From: CAYMND01 sp964465065
GTDB taxonomy: Bacteria > Acidobacteriota > Aminicenantia > UBA2199
DNA: 64,000 bases
Assembly (NCBI GenBank): GCA_964465065.1
Contig: CAYXHZ010000006.1
Location: 1 to 64,000 of the forward strand
Direction of reading: 5' to 3'
The translations under genes and the position numbers were made by a program. The notes under the pieces were generated by a model. The model was not told the DNA's origin and ran no database searches. It worked only from the letters and a program-made list of their open reading frames with translations. Of the stretch, positions 48,840-57,071 are shown in pieces; the first letter of the stretch is position 1, and each line of letters begins with the position of its first letter.

Positions 48840-49802
48840 ATGCCCTTGATCCAGCCAGCCACGTACCAGCCGCCTCGCTTTCTTGGCAACGCCCATCTTC
48901 AGACCATCTGGCACTCCGAATTCCGTCGCGTCGCCGGCGTGGCCTACCGGCGCAGCCGTATCGACACCCCGGACGGCGATTTTCTCGATCTCGACTGGCT
49001 GGACAAGGGCAGGCAGCGGCTCGCCCTGCTGGTACACGGTCTGGAATCGGCCAGTTCCCGAGCCTATATGAAAGGGATGGCCAAGGCCCTGGTCCGGCGG
49101 GGTTTCGACTGTCTGGCCATGAGCCTACGGGGCTGCGGCGGTCAGATTAACCGCCGGACTGCCTTCTACCATGCCGGCAAGACCGACGACCTGGAAACGA
49201 CCCTGCAGCATGTATTCCGTCTCGGCCGAACCGAGATCTATCTCATCGGCTTCAGCCTGGGGGGGAACATCGTGTTGCGCTGGCTGGGCGAACAGGGCGA
49301 CAAGATCGATCGTCGCATCATCGCGGCCGCTGCGGTATCGGCGCCCTGCGATCTGGTTTCCTCCAACCAGGCCCTGAACAAACCGTCGAACCGGCTGTAC
49401 AACCGGCGCTTCGTCAACAAACTGACGGCCAAAGTCAGGGCCAAAGCAGCGGCCATGCCCGGAACTGTGGACACCGGCTTTCTGATCGGTCTCAAAACCT
49501 TGGAAGATTTCGACGAGGCATTCACCGCCCGACAGTTCGGTTTCTCCGGCGCCCAGGACTACTACCGGCGCGCCAGCGCCCGACCGCTTCTGAAACGCAT
49601 CTCGGTACCGACCTTGCTGCTCAACGCCCAGGACGATCCCTTCCTGGGACCGGACTGTTTCCCCTGGGACATCGCTCAAGCCAGCGGTTTTCTGTTCCTC
49701 GAGGCGCCTGAACATGGTGGGCACATCGGCTTCCTGACCGGACAAGCGGGCGGCGAATACTGGCACGAAACCCGGGTAAGCGATTTCTTCACCGCGGTTT
49801 GA
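48840..49802 (+). CDS. YheT-family alpha/beta hydrolase
   Basis: A 320-residue protein. The N-terminus PPRFLGNAHLQTIW is diagnostic of the YheT/ABHD1 group. The core has LLVHGLESASSRAY (oxyanion region), LIGFSLGGN with nucleophile Ser, NAQDDPFLG with Asp and PEHGGHIGF with His. Substrate is unknown; family members act on lipid or ester substrates. No ribosome-binding site precedes the ATG; an extended -10 box ends 5 nt upstream, hinting at a leaderless mRNA. It is convergent with the small barrel gene. Confidence 0.9.
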   Translation: MPLIQPATYQPPRFLGNAHLQTIWHSEFRRVAGVAYRRSRIDTPDGDFLDLDWLDKGRQRLALLVHGLESASSRAYMKGMAKALVRRGFDCLAMSLRGCGGQINRRTAFYHAGKTDDLETTLQHVFRLGRTEIYLIGFSLGGNIVLRWLGEQGDKIDRRIIAAAAVSAPCDLVSSNQALNKPSNRLYNRRFVNKLTAKVRAKAAAMPGTVDTGFLIGLKTLEDFDEAFTARQFGFSGAQDYYRRASARPLLKRISVPTLLLNAQDDPFLGPDCFPWDIAQASGFLFLEAPEHGGHIGFLTGQAGGEYWHETRVSDFFTAV

Positions 49803-49860
49803 GTCCAGCGTATTTGCGGTCCAAGCCAGACCAAAGGGATCCGAATCATCGCTCCGCTCT

Positions 49861-50487
49861 TTACAGGAATGCCACTGTCAAGCCCAGCGAGGCCGTAAGT
49901 CCACCCAGGTTGACATTTCCACGGCTCCCCCTGCCGGCCGGAATCGAAGAATACTCCAGCTGCAGCCGGGCATCCAGGTTATGCCCGAATCGGTAGCGGC
50001 CGCCACCCTGAACGAAAAACCCCGCCTTGTCGTTCTCGCCGGTCCAATTGACCGAGGGCCACTCCTCCTTGTAGAAGCTGTACGATGCGCCAACACCCAG
50101 AAAGGGCGCCAAACGGGACCCAGAAAAAAAGTAATCGCCGCCCAGACGCACGGTCAGCATGCGCCATTGGACAGGATAGGACTCTTCCACCTGTTTGAAA
50201 CCCTCGACCACCGTTTCCCCCTGGCACTTCATATGACGGACGGCTGCAAACAAGGACAGTCTGCGGCTGACCTTCCATCCCAAAGACAATTCCAGCGGCA
50301 GTATCGTCCGATCGTACACATCGCGGAATTCGCTCTGCCCGGGATAAAAATAGCCAAACGCCGCTCCGAGGAAAATCCTCCGGGTCGGCTTTTCCGCACC
50401 TGGAGCAGCGGCCGGAATCAGAAAAAGCGCGACCAGAAGCAATACCGAAGCCAACCCGTGTCCCCGCTCAGCCGTTGTTCTCGTCAT
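49861..50487 (-). CDS. Small predicted outer-membrane beta-barrel
   Basis: A 208-residue protein with a signal peptide (about 1-31). The body is an eight-strand-like OmpA/OMP_b-brl pattern (IFLGAAFGYFYPG, LELSLGWKVSRRLSLFAAVRH, WRMLTVRLGGDYFF, LAPFLGVGASYSFY, GFFVQGGGRYRF) ending GGLTASLGLTVAFL with C-terminal hydrophobic residues. ATG at 50487 is chosen for its GGAGG site 6 nt upstream; the frame stays open further upstream in the M28 gene. It overlaps the M28 peptidase gene by 20 nt and is the last gene of the long ftsH operon region. Confidence 0.75.
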   Translation of the reverse strand: MTRTTAERGHGLASVLLLVALFLIPAAAPGAEKPTRRIFLGAAFGYFYPGQSEFRDVYDRTILPLELSLGWKVSRRLSLFAAVRHMKCQGETVVEGFKQVEESYPVQWRMLTVRLGGDYFFSGSRLAPFLGVGASYSFYKEEWPSVNWTGENDKAGFFVQGGGRYRFGHNLDARLQLEYSSIPAGRGSRGNVNLGGLTASLGLTVAFL

Positions 50488-52084
50488 CTCGAACCTCCAC
50501 GGAATAGCCGCTTTCCTCGCCGGTTTCGTCAAGCGCCGTCAATACGTAATAATAATGCTGATCGGCGGCCAGAAACCGATCCACAAATGCAGTCTGTTCC
50601 AGTAAAGATTCGTTGACGCGCACATAGGGCCCGGATTGCCGAGTCGAGCGGTATACGTTGTAGCCCAGTACCGGTCTCTGGTTGGCCTGCCAGTTCAGAT
50701 AAACCGTTTTCATTCTGTAGAAAACCGCCGCCGACACCTGACAACGTCCCTGCAATCCGGTCGGAACTTCCGGTTCCGCAACCGATTGGGCCAGATCAAC
50801 CAGCACGGCCAGCGACGCCTTGACCACATCCGTGGCATAATCGAGATCCAGGGTGTCCACGGTGTCGCTTGTCTGGTGATAATAGGGGTTGTCGTCGGTC
50901 TCGATACCGCAAAGCGCCGAATAGCCCTGATCCCAGAAAGACGAATGATCGCTCCAGGTCAGGGAGGCGTCGACGGTTTTAACGAGATTCACGTTCACCA
51001 GCGGCTGGGCCACGGCGATGAAACGATCGGCCAGCCACTGCGACTTGCCGTTGACGATCAGAGACAGCTCGCCGGCCCCTGCATGGTTGTAGGCGATCAT
51101 GTCCAGGTTGATCACGGCCGTGATGGTACGATTGTGATCCCGGGCCTTGCGAGCGTAGTCCCCGCTGCCATAAAGGCCCCACTCTTCCGCCGAAACGCAA
51201 AGCAGAACGACCGGATTCTTAAATTTCCGCTTGGCCAGGATCCGGGCGATTTCGAGTACCGCCGCCGTACCGCTGGCGTTGTCGTCGGCCCCCGGAGCAT
51301 CGGTATCCATGCTGTCGCTGTAGGAATCGTAATGGGCACACGCCAGGATAGTCTGGGTGGAGCCGGTCGTTCCGGGAATCAGGGCCACAATGTTCCGACT
51401 CCGGTACCGTGATTCAAAGGAAAACGTTTCCGCTTTGGCATCCAGTCCCAAAGACCGGAAACGATTCAGAAGGAATTCACCCGCCTCTTCACACTGGGCG
51501 GTGGAGGCGTACCGAGTCTTGAAATTCTGCAGAGCCACGATATCGCTTCGCACCCTCTGCTTTGAAACCTGCGTCAGCAGTTCCGGAATCAGCGGTCCGG
51601 TCCGGATCTGGATGCGCTTTGCGGCCTGCCGATCCGTACGCGCGGTCTCGGGAATACGTAGCGGCCGGGACAGTGAAAGCGCTTTCAGGTGGTAGGGCTG
51701 GCTCAACCGGTTCCGAAAATCACGATCGGAGCTCCAGATCAACCAGATATGCTCTTCCAGAGGATAGGCCCCGATTCCATCCGGTCCGGCGGCCTGCGGG
51801 TAGTGCAACAGGTAAAAAGATGCCCGATCGTCCGGCTGGACAATCACCTTGTAGGCGATCCCGGCCCGACCGAGTCCCGGCAGAGCCGATGGTCTGGAAC
51901 TGACCAGGAAACAGCTTTCAAGTTCCTGCAGCACCGCGGCTCCGGCCGCATCGATCCGCTGCAGATCTACAGTCTCCGTTTTGTCCACTCTCAGCAGCAG
52001 CGCGTTTTCCACGACCGACGGCGAGGCCGGCAGCAACAAACAGCCAGCAACCAGCAATATGCCCCAAAGCATTCCCATTTTCAT
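50468..52084 (-). CDS. Exported M28-family aminopeptidase with C-terminal FN3-like domain
   Basis: A 538-residue protein with a signal peptide (about 1-22). An N-terminal region of about 170 residues precedes the M28 domain, in which the two-zinc ligands are visible: AHYDS (His), GADDNASG (Asp), SAEEWGLYGS (Glu), NLDMIAYN (Asp) and YYHQTSDT (His). A fibronectin-like module follows at about 440-530 (AVFYRMKTVYLNWQANQRPVLGYNVYRS). It releases N-terminal amino acids from peptides outside the cytoplasm. GGGGAG lies 6 nt before the chosen ATG at 52084. It starts 43 nt after lpd and overlaps the small barrel gene. Confidence 0.93.
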   Translation of the reverse strand: MKMGMLWGILLVAGCLLLPASPSVVENALLLRVDKTETVDLQRIDAAGAAVLQELESCFLVSSRPSALPGLGRAGIAYKVIVQPDDRASFYLLHYPQAAGPDGIGAYPLEEHIWLIWSSDRDFRNRLSQPYHLKALSLSRPLRIPETARTDRQAAKRIQIRTGPLIPELLTQVSKQRVRSDIVALQNFKTRYASTAQCEEAGEFLLNRFRSLGLDAKAETFSFESRYRSRNIVALIPGTTGSTQTILACAHYDSYSDSMDTDAPGADDNASGTAAVLEIARILAKRKFKNPVVLLCVSAEEWGLYGSGDYARKARDHNRTITAVINLDMIAYNHAGAGELSLIVNGKSQWLADRFIAVAQPLVNVNLVKTVDASLTWSDHSSFWDQGYSALCGIETDDNPYYHQTSDTVDTLDLDYATDVVKASLAVLVDLAQSVAEPEVPTGLQGRCQVSAAVFYRMKTVYLNWQANQRPVLGYNVYRSTRQSGPYVRVNESLLEQTAFVDRFLAADQHYYYVLTALDETGEESGYSVEVRDDENNG

Positions 52085-52127
52085 GCTCTTCTCCCCTTGG
52101 AACCGTTGTGACTTCCGCCCTCGGCCA

Positions 52128-53504
52128 TCAGCCGTGAATCGAGAAACCGCCGATCTGGGCCAGGGCTTCCCAGACATTCTCGCCCAAAGTGGGATGGATG
52201 GTGATCAGATCCCGGAACTCCTCGACCTTGAGCTGCCGGGTCACGGCGTAGTTGAGCAGAGGCATCAGTTCACCGGCCTCGGCACCCAGGATGTGCGCGC
52301 CCACCACGGTTCCGTCGCTTTGGGCCAGAACCTTGACCAGGCCGTTCTTCTCGTCGATGGCGTTGGAACGCGAGCCGGCGGCGTAAGCGAAGCGGCCGAT
52401 CCGGATGTCGGCGAATTGCTCCCGGGCCTGGACCTCGGTCAGTCCAATCGAGGCGAATTCCGGGAAGGTGAACACCGCCCCGGGAACGGGATGATGGACG
52501 ATCGACCGGCCGGTGGCGATGCGGCGGGCAATGGCTATGGCCTGATGCGAAGCCTTGTGGGCCAGCAGAGGCTGACCGATCAGGTCGCCGCAGGCGTACA
52601 CGCCCGGGATATTGGTCTGCAGCTGCTCGTCGACGACCACGAAGCCGCGCTTGTCGACGGCCAGAGCGAGGGCTTCGTCGGCAAGGCCGCTGCTGCGCGG
52701 TTTACGACCTACGGCCAGCAGTACCCGGTCGAAGTGTTCCAATTGCGAGTTTCCTTCCCGGGTCAGCTTGACGGCCACGCCGCCTCCGGGTTCGTCCAGT
52801 ACGGGATCGGACAGAACAGTCGAGGTCAGCACCGAGATTTTCTGCTTCTTCAACTCGGCCTGCAACATGTCGGCCAGTTCGACATCGCTGCCGGGAACGA
52901 CATGGTCCAATACCTCCACCACCGTGACCTCGCTGCCCAGGTAAGAGTAGATCTCGGCCATTTCCAGGCCGATGGCCCCGGCGCCGACGATCAGCAGCCG
53001 TGCCGGAATCGAATTCAGTTCCAGCGCCTGATCGGAATTGATCACCCGTTCCCCGTCGGGTTTGAGGAAGGGCAGTGCGGCCGGTTCCGAACCGGTGCAT
53101 AAAACGACATGCCCAGCCGAAAAATCACCGAGACCGGCAACGCTCACCCGCCCCGGGGCGGTCAGACGGCCCAAACCGCCGATCAGTTCGACGCCGTGTT
53201 CCTGGAACAGCAGTTCGATGCCCTTGGTCAGTTTGGACACCACCCGTTCTTTGTATTTCTTCAGTTTATCGACGTCCAGTTCATAATCCTTCACCGTCAG
53301 GCCCGCCTTGGCCAGGTCCTTGAAGGCCTTGACCGATTTCAGCGGGTGCAGCAGCGCCTTGGTCGGGATACAACCCCAGTGCAGGCAGGTTCCCCCGGCC
53401 TTTTCCTTCTCGACGACGGCCGTCTTGAGCCCCAGTTTCGCCGCGGCGATAGCCCCTTCGTAACCGGCCGGACCGCCACCTAGAAAAATCACATCGTAGT
53501 TCAT
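52128..53504 (-). CDS. lpdA: Dihydrolipoamide dehydrogenase-like FAD disulfide reductase
   Basis: A 458-residue protein: FAD-binding GGGPAGYEGAIAAAKLG, redox-active disulfide C40-LHWG-C45 (GGTCLHWGCIPTKALL), NAD-binding GAGAIGLEMAEIYSYLG, second FAD motif GVYACGDL and C-terminal interface HPTLGE with the His-Glu pair. It reoxidises dihydrolipoyl groups of 2-oxoacid dehydrogenases or the glycine cleavage system. No E1/E2 or gcv genes are nearby, so the partner complex is unknown. It lies 2 nt after pdxJ. ATG at 53504 follows GGGAG by 7 nt. Confidence 0.92.
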   Translation of the reverse strand: MNYDVIFLGGGPAGYEGAIAAAKLGLKTAVVEKEKAGGTCLHWGCIPTKALLHPLKSVKAFKDLAKAGLTVKDYELDVDKLKKYKERVVSKLTKGIELLFQEHGVELIGGLGRLTAPGRVSVAGLGDFSAGHVVLCTGSEPAALPFLKPDGERVINSDQALELNSIPARLLIVGAGAIGLEMAEIYSYLGSEVTVVEVLDHVVPGSDVELADMLQAELKKQKISVLTSTVLSDPVLDEPGGGVAVKLTREGNSQLEHFDRVLLAVGRKPRSSGLADEALALAVDKRGFVVVDEQLQTNIPGVYACGDLIGQPLLAHKASHQAIAIARRIATGRSIVHHPVPGAVFTFPEFASIGLTEVQAREQFADIRIGRFAYAAGSRSNAIDEKNGLVKVLAQSDGTVVGAHILGAEAGELMPLLNYAVTRQLKVEEFRDLITIHPTLGENVWEALAQIGGFSIHG

Positions 53505-53506
53505 GT

Positions 53507-54250
53507 TCACACTCCCCGAAAAAACGGCAGTTCTTTCTCTCTGGCCAGCAGGGTCTTCATGCGCTTGACCGCCTCGGGAAGACCGATCAGCGCCGCATTG
53601 GCGATGATGGTGTGGCCGATGTTGAGTTCGTCGATCTCGTTGATCTCCACGATGGGCCGCACGTTCTGGTAGGTCAGACCGTGTCCGGCCAGCACCCGCA
53701 TTTTGAGCTTGTCGGCGTATACCGCCACCTTGGCGATCTTGTCGAGCTCGAGCAAGGCGTAGCTGTTGTTCCAGTTGTGGGCGTATTCACCGGTGTTGAT
53801 CTCGATGAGACGCACGCCGATGCGATGGCAGGCCTTGACCTGATCCAGATCGGGATCGATGAAGATCGACACACTGATGCCGGCCGCCCGCAGGTTGCCC
53901 ATAATCTCCTCGATACGGTCGGCGAACATGATCACGTCGAGCCCGCCTGTGGTGGTCACCTCCTCGGAGCTTTCCGGCACCAGAGTGACGGTATCGGGCT
54001 TGTTTTTCAGCGCGACTTTCACCATTTCCATGGAAATAGCCATTTCCAGATTCAGGTGCGACTTAACCGTCTTGCGCAGCAATTCCAGGTCGCGCTCCTG
54101 CATGTGCCGTCTGTCCTGACGCAAGTGCATGGTGATGCCGTCGGCACCGGCGAGTTCGGCCAGAGCGGCGGCGTAGACGGGATCGGGTTCGATGGTCTTG
54201 CGTGCTTCTCGGATGGTGGCGATATGATCGATGTTGACCGAAAGTTTCAT
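53507..54250 (-). CDS. pdxJ: Pyridoxine 5'-phosphate synthase PdxJ
   Basis: A 247-residue TIM barrel: LSVNIDHIATIREAR (substrate-binding N-terminus), GADGITMHLRQDRRHMQ, NLEMAISMEMV, TVTLVPE, TTTGGLDV, INTGEYAH and VLAGHGLTYQNV. It condenses deoxyxylulose 5-phosphate with 3-amino-1-hydroxyacetone phosphate to PNP in the DXP-dependent vitamin B6 route. The start overlaps the glmM stop (ATGA). The coupling of glmM and pdxJ is common in Gram-negative bacteria. Confidence 0.97.
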   Translation of the reverse strand: MKLSVNIDHIATIREARKTIEPDPVYAAALAELAGADGITMHLRQDRRHMQERDLELLRKTVKSHLNLEMAISMEMVKVALKNKPDTVTLVPESSEEVTTTGGLDVIMFADRIEEIMGNLRAAGISVSIFIDPDLDQVKACHRIGVRLIEINTGEYAHNWNNSYALLELDKIAKVAVYADKLKMRVLAGHGLTYQNVRPIVEINEIDELNIGHTIIANAALIGLPEAVKRMKTLLAREKELPFFRGV

Positions 54251-55590
54251 TGTGTTTCCCCTATGCTGTCCACGATAAAAGAATGCAAACGATCTATCCA
54301 GGTGTCGACGACCTGCATGTCGTCGGCTTCGACCATGATCCGGATCTTGGGCTCGGTACCCGAATAACGGATCAGCAACCGGGCCTGCTTTGCGGCCGTC
54401 TCCCGCCGGAATTCCTCCTGCAGGGCCTGCAAGCCGGGCCAGTCCTCAAGACGCGGTTTTTGCGTTACCCGCAGACTTTGCAGCCGCTGCGGGAAACGCG
54501 TCATGCGGAAATCCCGCCCCAGCTCGTTCAAGGCCATGAAATGATGCAGAGCGGTCAACAGGCCGTCGCCGCTGCGCTGCAGCGAACGGATGATGACATG
54601 CCCCGAAGACTCCCCGCCCAGTTCGGCGTCGAATTGCTGCATCTGGCGGTAAACATGGCGGTCGCCGACATCGGCCCGAACCAGTTCGACACCCAACGAA
54701 CGCAGAGAACATTCCAGTCCCAGGTTGGACATGACGGTTCCGACCACGACAGGCCGGAAATCGGGCGTCCGTTTGAGTCGATATCCGGCCAGCAAATACA
54801 GGATGTCGTCGCCGTCGCTGATCCGGCCGTCCCGGCCGTCTACCAGCAAGACCCGGTCGCCGTCGCCGTCGAAAGCGATGCCCCAATCGGCGCCTTCGCT
54901 CCTGACTTTTTCCAGCAGCGCTTCCGGGTACTGCGAGCCGCAGCGCTCGTTGATGTTGCGACCGTCGGGCTGGTCGGACCGGACAATCAGCCGGGCGCCG
55001 GTCCGCGCCAACACTTCGGGTGCCACACCGCACATGGCCCCGTTGGCCGTATCGACCAACAGGCTGAGACCGCGCAGGTCGATCCGGCTGGCCTGATCGA
55101 GCAGAAAATCCAGGTATGGCCGGGGATCGGCATCCAGCACCGGCGCGCTGGCCGCATGGGTAGAACCGGCAAGGCTCCGACCGGGGCTTTGTTCCCGGAA
55201 AATTCGGCTGATCTTCGCTTCCAGCTCATCGGGAATCTTCTCGCCGCAGGCGTTGAAGAGTTTGATGCCGTTGTCCTCGGCCGGATTGTGGGAGGCGGTG
55301 ATCATCATCCCGTACCTCCAATTCCCGTGCCCCAGCAGGTAAGACAGTCCCGGAGTGGGCAACACGCCAAGTCTGCCGACCGGACAATGTCCGGCCAGAC
55401 CGTCCATGACCCGATTCAGTATTTCCGGCCCCGAAAAGCGGGTGTCCATCGCCGTCAGCAGGGCCGCCCCGTCCATGACCGAGGCCATGGCCGCCCCCAG
55501 ACGACGCAAGCCGTCAGCTGTAAACGGAAAATCGCCGAACCTGCCCCGAATGCCATCGGTACCGAACAGAGATTCCGCAGTCAACGACAT
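54247..55590 (-). CDS. glmM: Phosphoglucosamine mutase GlmM
   Basis: A 447-residue alpha-D-phosphohexomutase. FGTDGIRG at the start, catalytic Ser100 in TASHNP, metal loop DGDGDR, sugar-binding GGESSGH and phosphate-binding RYSGTEPKIR. It converts glucosamine-6-P to glucosamine-1-P for UDP-GlcNAc, needed for both peptidoglycan and lipid A. It lies 3 nt after ybbR. CdaA, YbbR and GlmM interact in Firmicutes, where GlmM inhibits CdaA; the same gene order is kept here. Confidence 0.96.
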   Translation of the reverse strand: MSLTAESLFGTDGIRGRFGDFPFTADGLRRLGAAMASVMDGAALLTAMDTRFSGPEILNRVMDGLAGHCPVGRLGVLPTPGLSYLLGHGNWRYGMMITASHNPAEDNGIKLFNACGEKIPDELEAKISRIFREQSPGRSLAGSTHAASAPVLDADPRPYLDFLLDQASRIDLRGLSLLVDTANGAMCGVAPEVLARTGARLIVRSDQPDGRNINERCGSQYPEALLEKVRSEGADWGIAFDGDGDRVLLVDGRDGRISDGDDILYLLAGYRLKRTPDFRPVVVGTVMSNLGLECSLRSLGVELVRADVGDRHVYRQMQQFDAELGGESSGHVIIRSLQRSGDGLLTALHHFMALNELGRDFRMTRFPQRLQSLRVTQKPRLEDWPGLQALQEEFRRETAAKQARLLIRYSGTEPKIRIMVEADDMQVVDTWIDRLHSFIVDSIGETQ

Positions 55591-55593
55591 CGG

Positions 55594-56280
55594 CTATTCC
55601 TTTTTTTCTTCATGACTGTTTTTCGGGCTGTCGACCACAAAGGTGACATCCACGCTGGCGGCGCCTTCGAAGCGGATGATTCCGTCCTGTTTGAGCAACG
55701 GCACCGTAATGACCTGGTTGCGGTCGATATCTTCCAGGTTGATGGCGGACTCTCCTTCGACACGGTCGATTTTGATGATCTGGGACAGATAGCCGAACAG
55801 TACCACCCGTTCGGGGGAAAGACGACGTTCCAAAAGCCGGACGCCACCGGGCAATCGTCCCTTATAGATGATCCGGACAGGCACTTCGCGGGTACTGAAC
55901 TCGTCGCTGATCACCCGCACGATCCGCGGTTGAATCTGACGCACCTCGATCCCTTCCGGCACCTGCAGATAATCCTCGGAAAAGAAGGCACTCTCCCCGG
56001 CCCGTTTGACGTTCTGCAGGTCGATGTTGAGCGCCAGCGAGGAAGCATCGAGTTTTTCGATCAGGCTGGAGATGCCGTAAACCCTGACCAAGACCTTGGT
56101 CGGCTGGATTTCCCGGACATCGATATGCGCCAGAACACCGTGATAGGTGACCCCCACCTCCAGATTTTTCTCGGAATATGCCCGAGCCTGACCGACGACG
56201 AAGGCCCAGATCAGCAAAGACACCAGCAGGGCCAGCAGCTTGAGATGAAGGTTTTTGAACAACAGTTTTTTCGGGTTCAT
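55594..56280 (-). CDS. YbbR-domain protein (CdaR-like regulator of CdaA)
   Basis: A 228-residue protein with one N-terminal transmembrane helix (about 12-32, LKLLALLVSLLIWAFVVG) and an extracytoplasmic part with about two YbbR repeats (IQPTKVLVRVYG, VRVISDEFSTREVPVRIIYKG, VVLFGYLSQIIKIDRVEG). Firmicute CdaR has four repeats and modulates the diadenylate cyclase. The ATG overlaps the cdaA stop (4 nt), supporting a complex. Confidence 0.9.
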   Translation of the reverse strand: MNPKKLLFKNLHLKLLALLVSLLIWAFVVGQARAYSEKNLEVGVTYHGVLAHIDVREIQPTKVLVRVYGISSLIEKLDASSLALNIDLQNVKRAGESAFFSEDYLQVPEGIEVRQIQPRIVRVISDEFSTREVPVRIIYKGRLPGGVRLLERRLSPERVVLFGYLSQIIKIDRVEGESAINLEDIDRNQVITVPLLKQDGIIRFEGAASVDVTFVVDSPKNSHEEKKE

Positions 56281-57038
56281 TTATAAACGAATTGCTGCAG
56301 ACGGGATTTCAGGCCTTCGCGGTCCAGTCCGCGTACAAGCTCTCCGTCCACGGCGAAAGAGATTTTACCGGTTTCCTCGGAAACGACGATGACCACGCAG
56401 TCGGTCTGCTGGGTGATGCCGATGGCGGCCAGGTGACGGGTGCCGCTGGGACTCAGTTCCAACAGAGGCGGCAGGGGGAAAAAGCAACGGGCCGCCTCGA
56501 TGCGCTCCTCCTTGATGACCACCGCGCCGTCGTGCAGCGGCGATCCCGGAGTGAAAATAGTCAGCAGCAGATCCTTGTTGACCATGGCGTCCAGACGGAC
56601 CGGTTTGTTGACGTAATTCTCGACCCGCATTTTCCGCTCGATGGCCATGATGGCGCCGATCCGCGACAGGGACAGGGCCATGACGGCGTTGAGGATCTCG
56701 TCGAGCACTTCCGAGCGGACGCTGGCGCTGTACCGTTTCTTGAGCCGGCCGCCGATCTCGGCCAGGATGCGCCGGATTTCGTCCTGAAACAGGATGATGA
56801 TGGCCAGGATCAGGTAGCTCAGGAAGGCGTTGAGTATGAAAGAAAAGGCGGTCAGCTGCAGCAATCGCCCGAATACGGCGGCCACGCCGATCAGGATCAG
56901 GCCGACGGCCACCTGGTAAGATTTGGTGCCCTTGATCAGCAGGATCATGTAGTAGAAGATGACCGTCATGAACAGGATGTCCAGAAAATCGTTGAGCCCG
57001 AAACGGGAAAAAGCGTTGACCAGATGGCTCCAGTTCAT
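56277..57038 (-). CDS. cdaA: Diadenylate cyclase CdaA (c-di-AMP synthase) with atypical RHL motif
   Basis: A 253-residue protein. Three transmembrane helices (about 16-35, 42-58 and 65-84) precede a DAC domain. The catalytic LHDGAVV motif is present (Asp170-Gly-Ala172). The second conserved motif, normally GTRHRAA, is SGTRHLAAIG (Arg201-His-Leu203), and the following SE is TQ. It makes c-di-AMP from two ATP, a signal for osmotic and wall homeostasis. Whether the Arg to Leu change affects ATP binding is unknown. It follows ftsH by 33 nt and is coupled to ybbR. Confidence 0.94.
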   Translation of the reverse strand: MNWSHLVNAFSRFGLNDFLDILFMTVIFYYMILLIKGTKSYQVAVGLILIGVAAVFGRLLQLTAFSFILNAFLSYLILAIIILFQDEIRRILAEIGGRLKKRYSASVRSEVLDEILNAVMALSLSRIGAIMAIERKMRVENYVNKPVRLDAMVNKDLLLTIFTPGSPLHDGAVVIKEERIEAARCFFPLPPLLELSPSGTRHLAAIGITQQTDCVVIVVSEETGKISFAVDGELVRGLDREGLKSRLQQFVYK

Positions 57039-57071
57039 GATTCGTCCATTTTCGACCGCGGACCGGTCACC

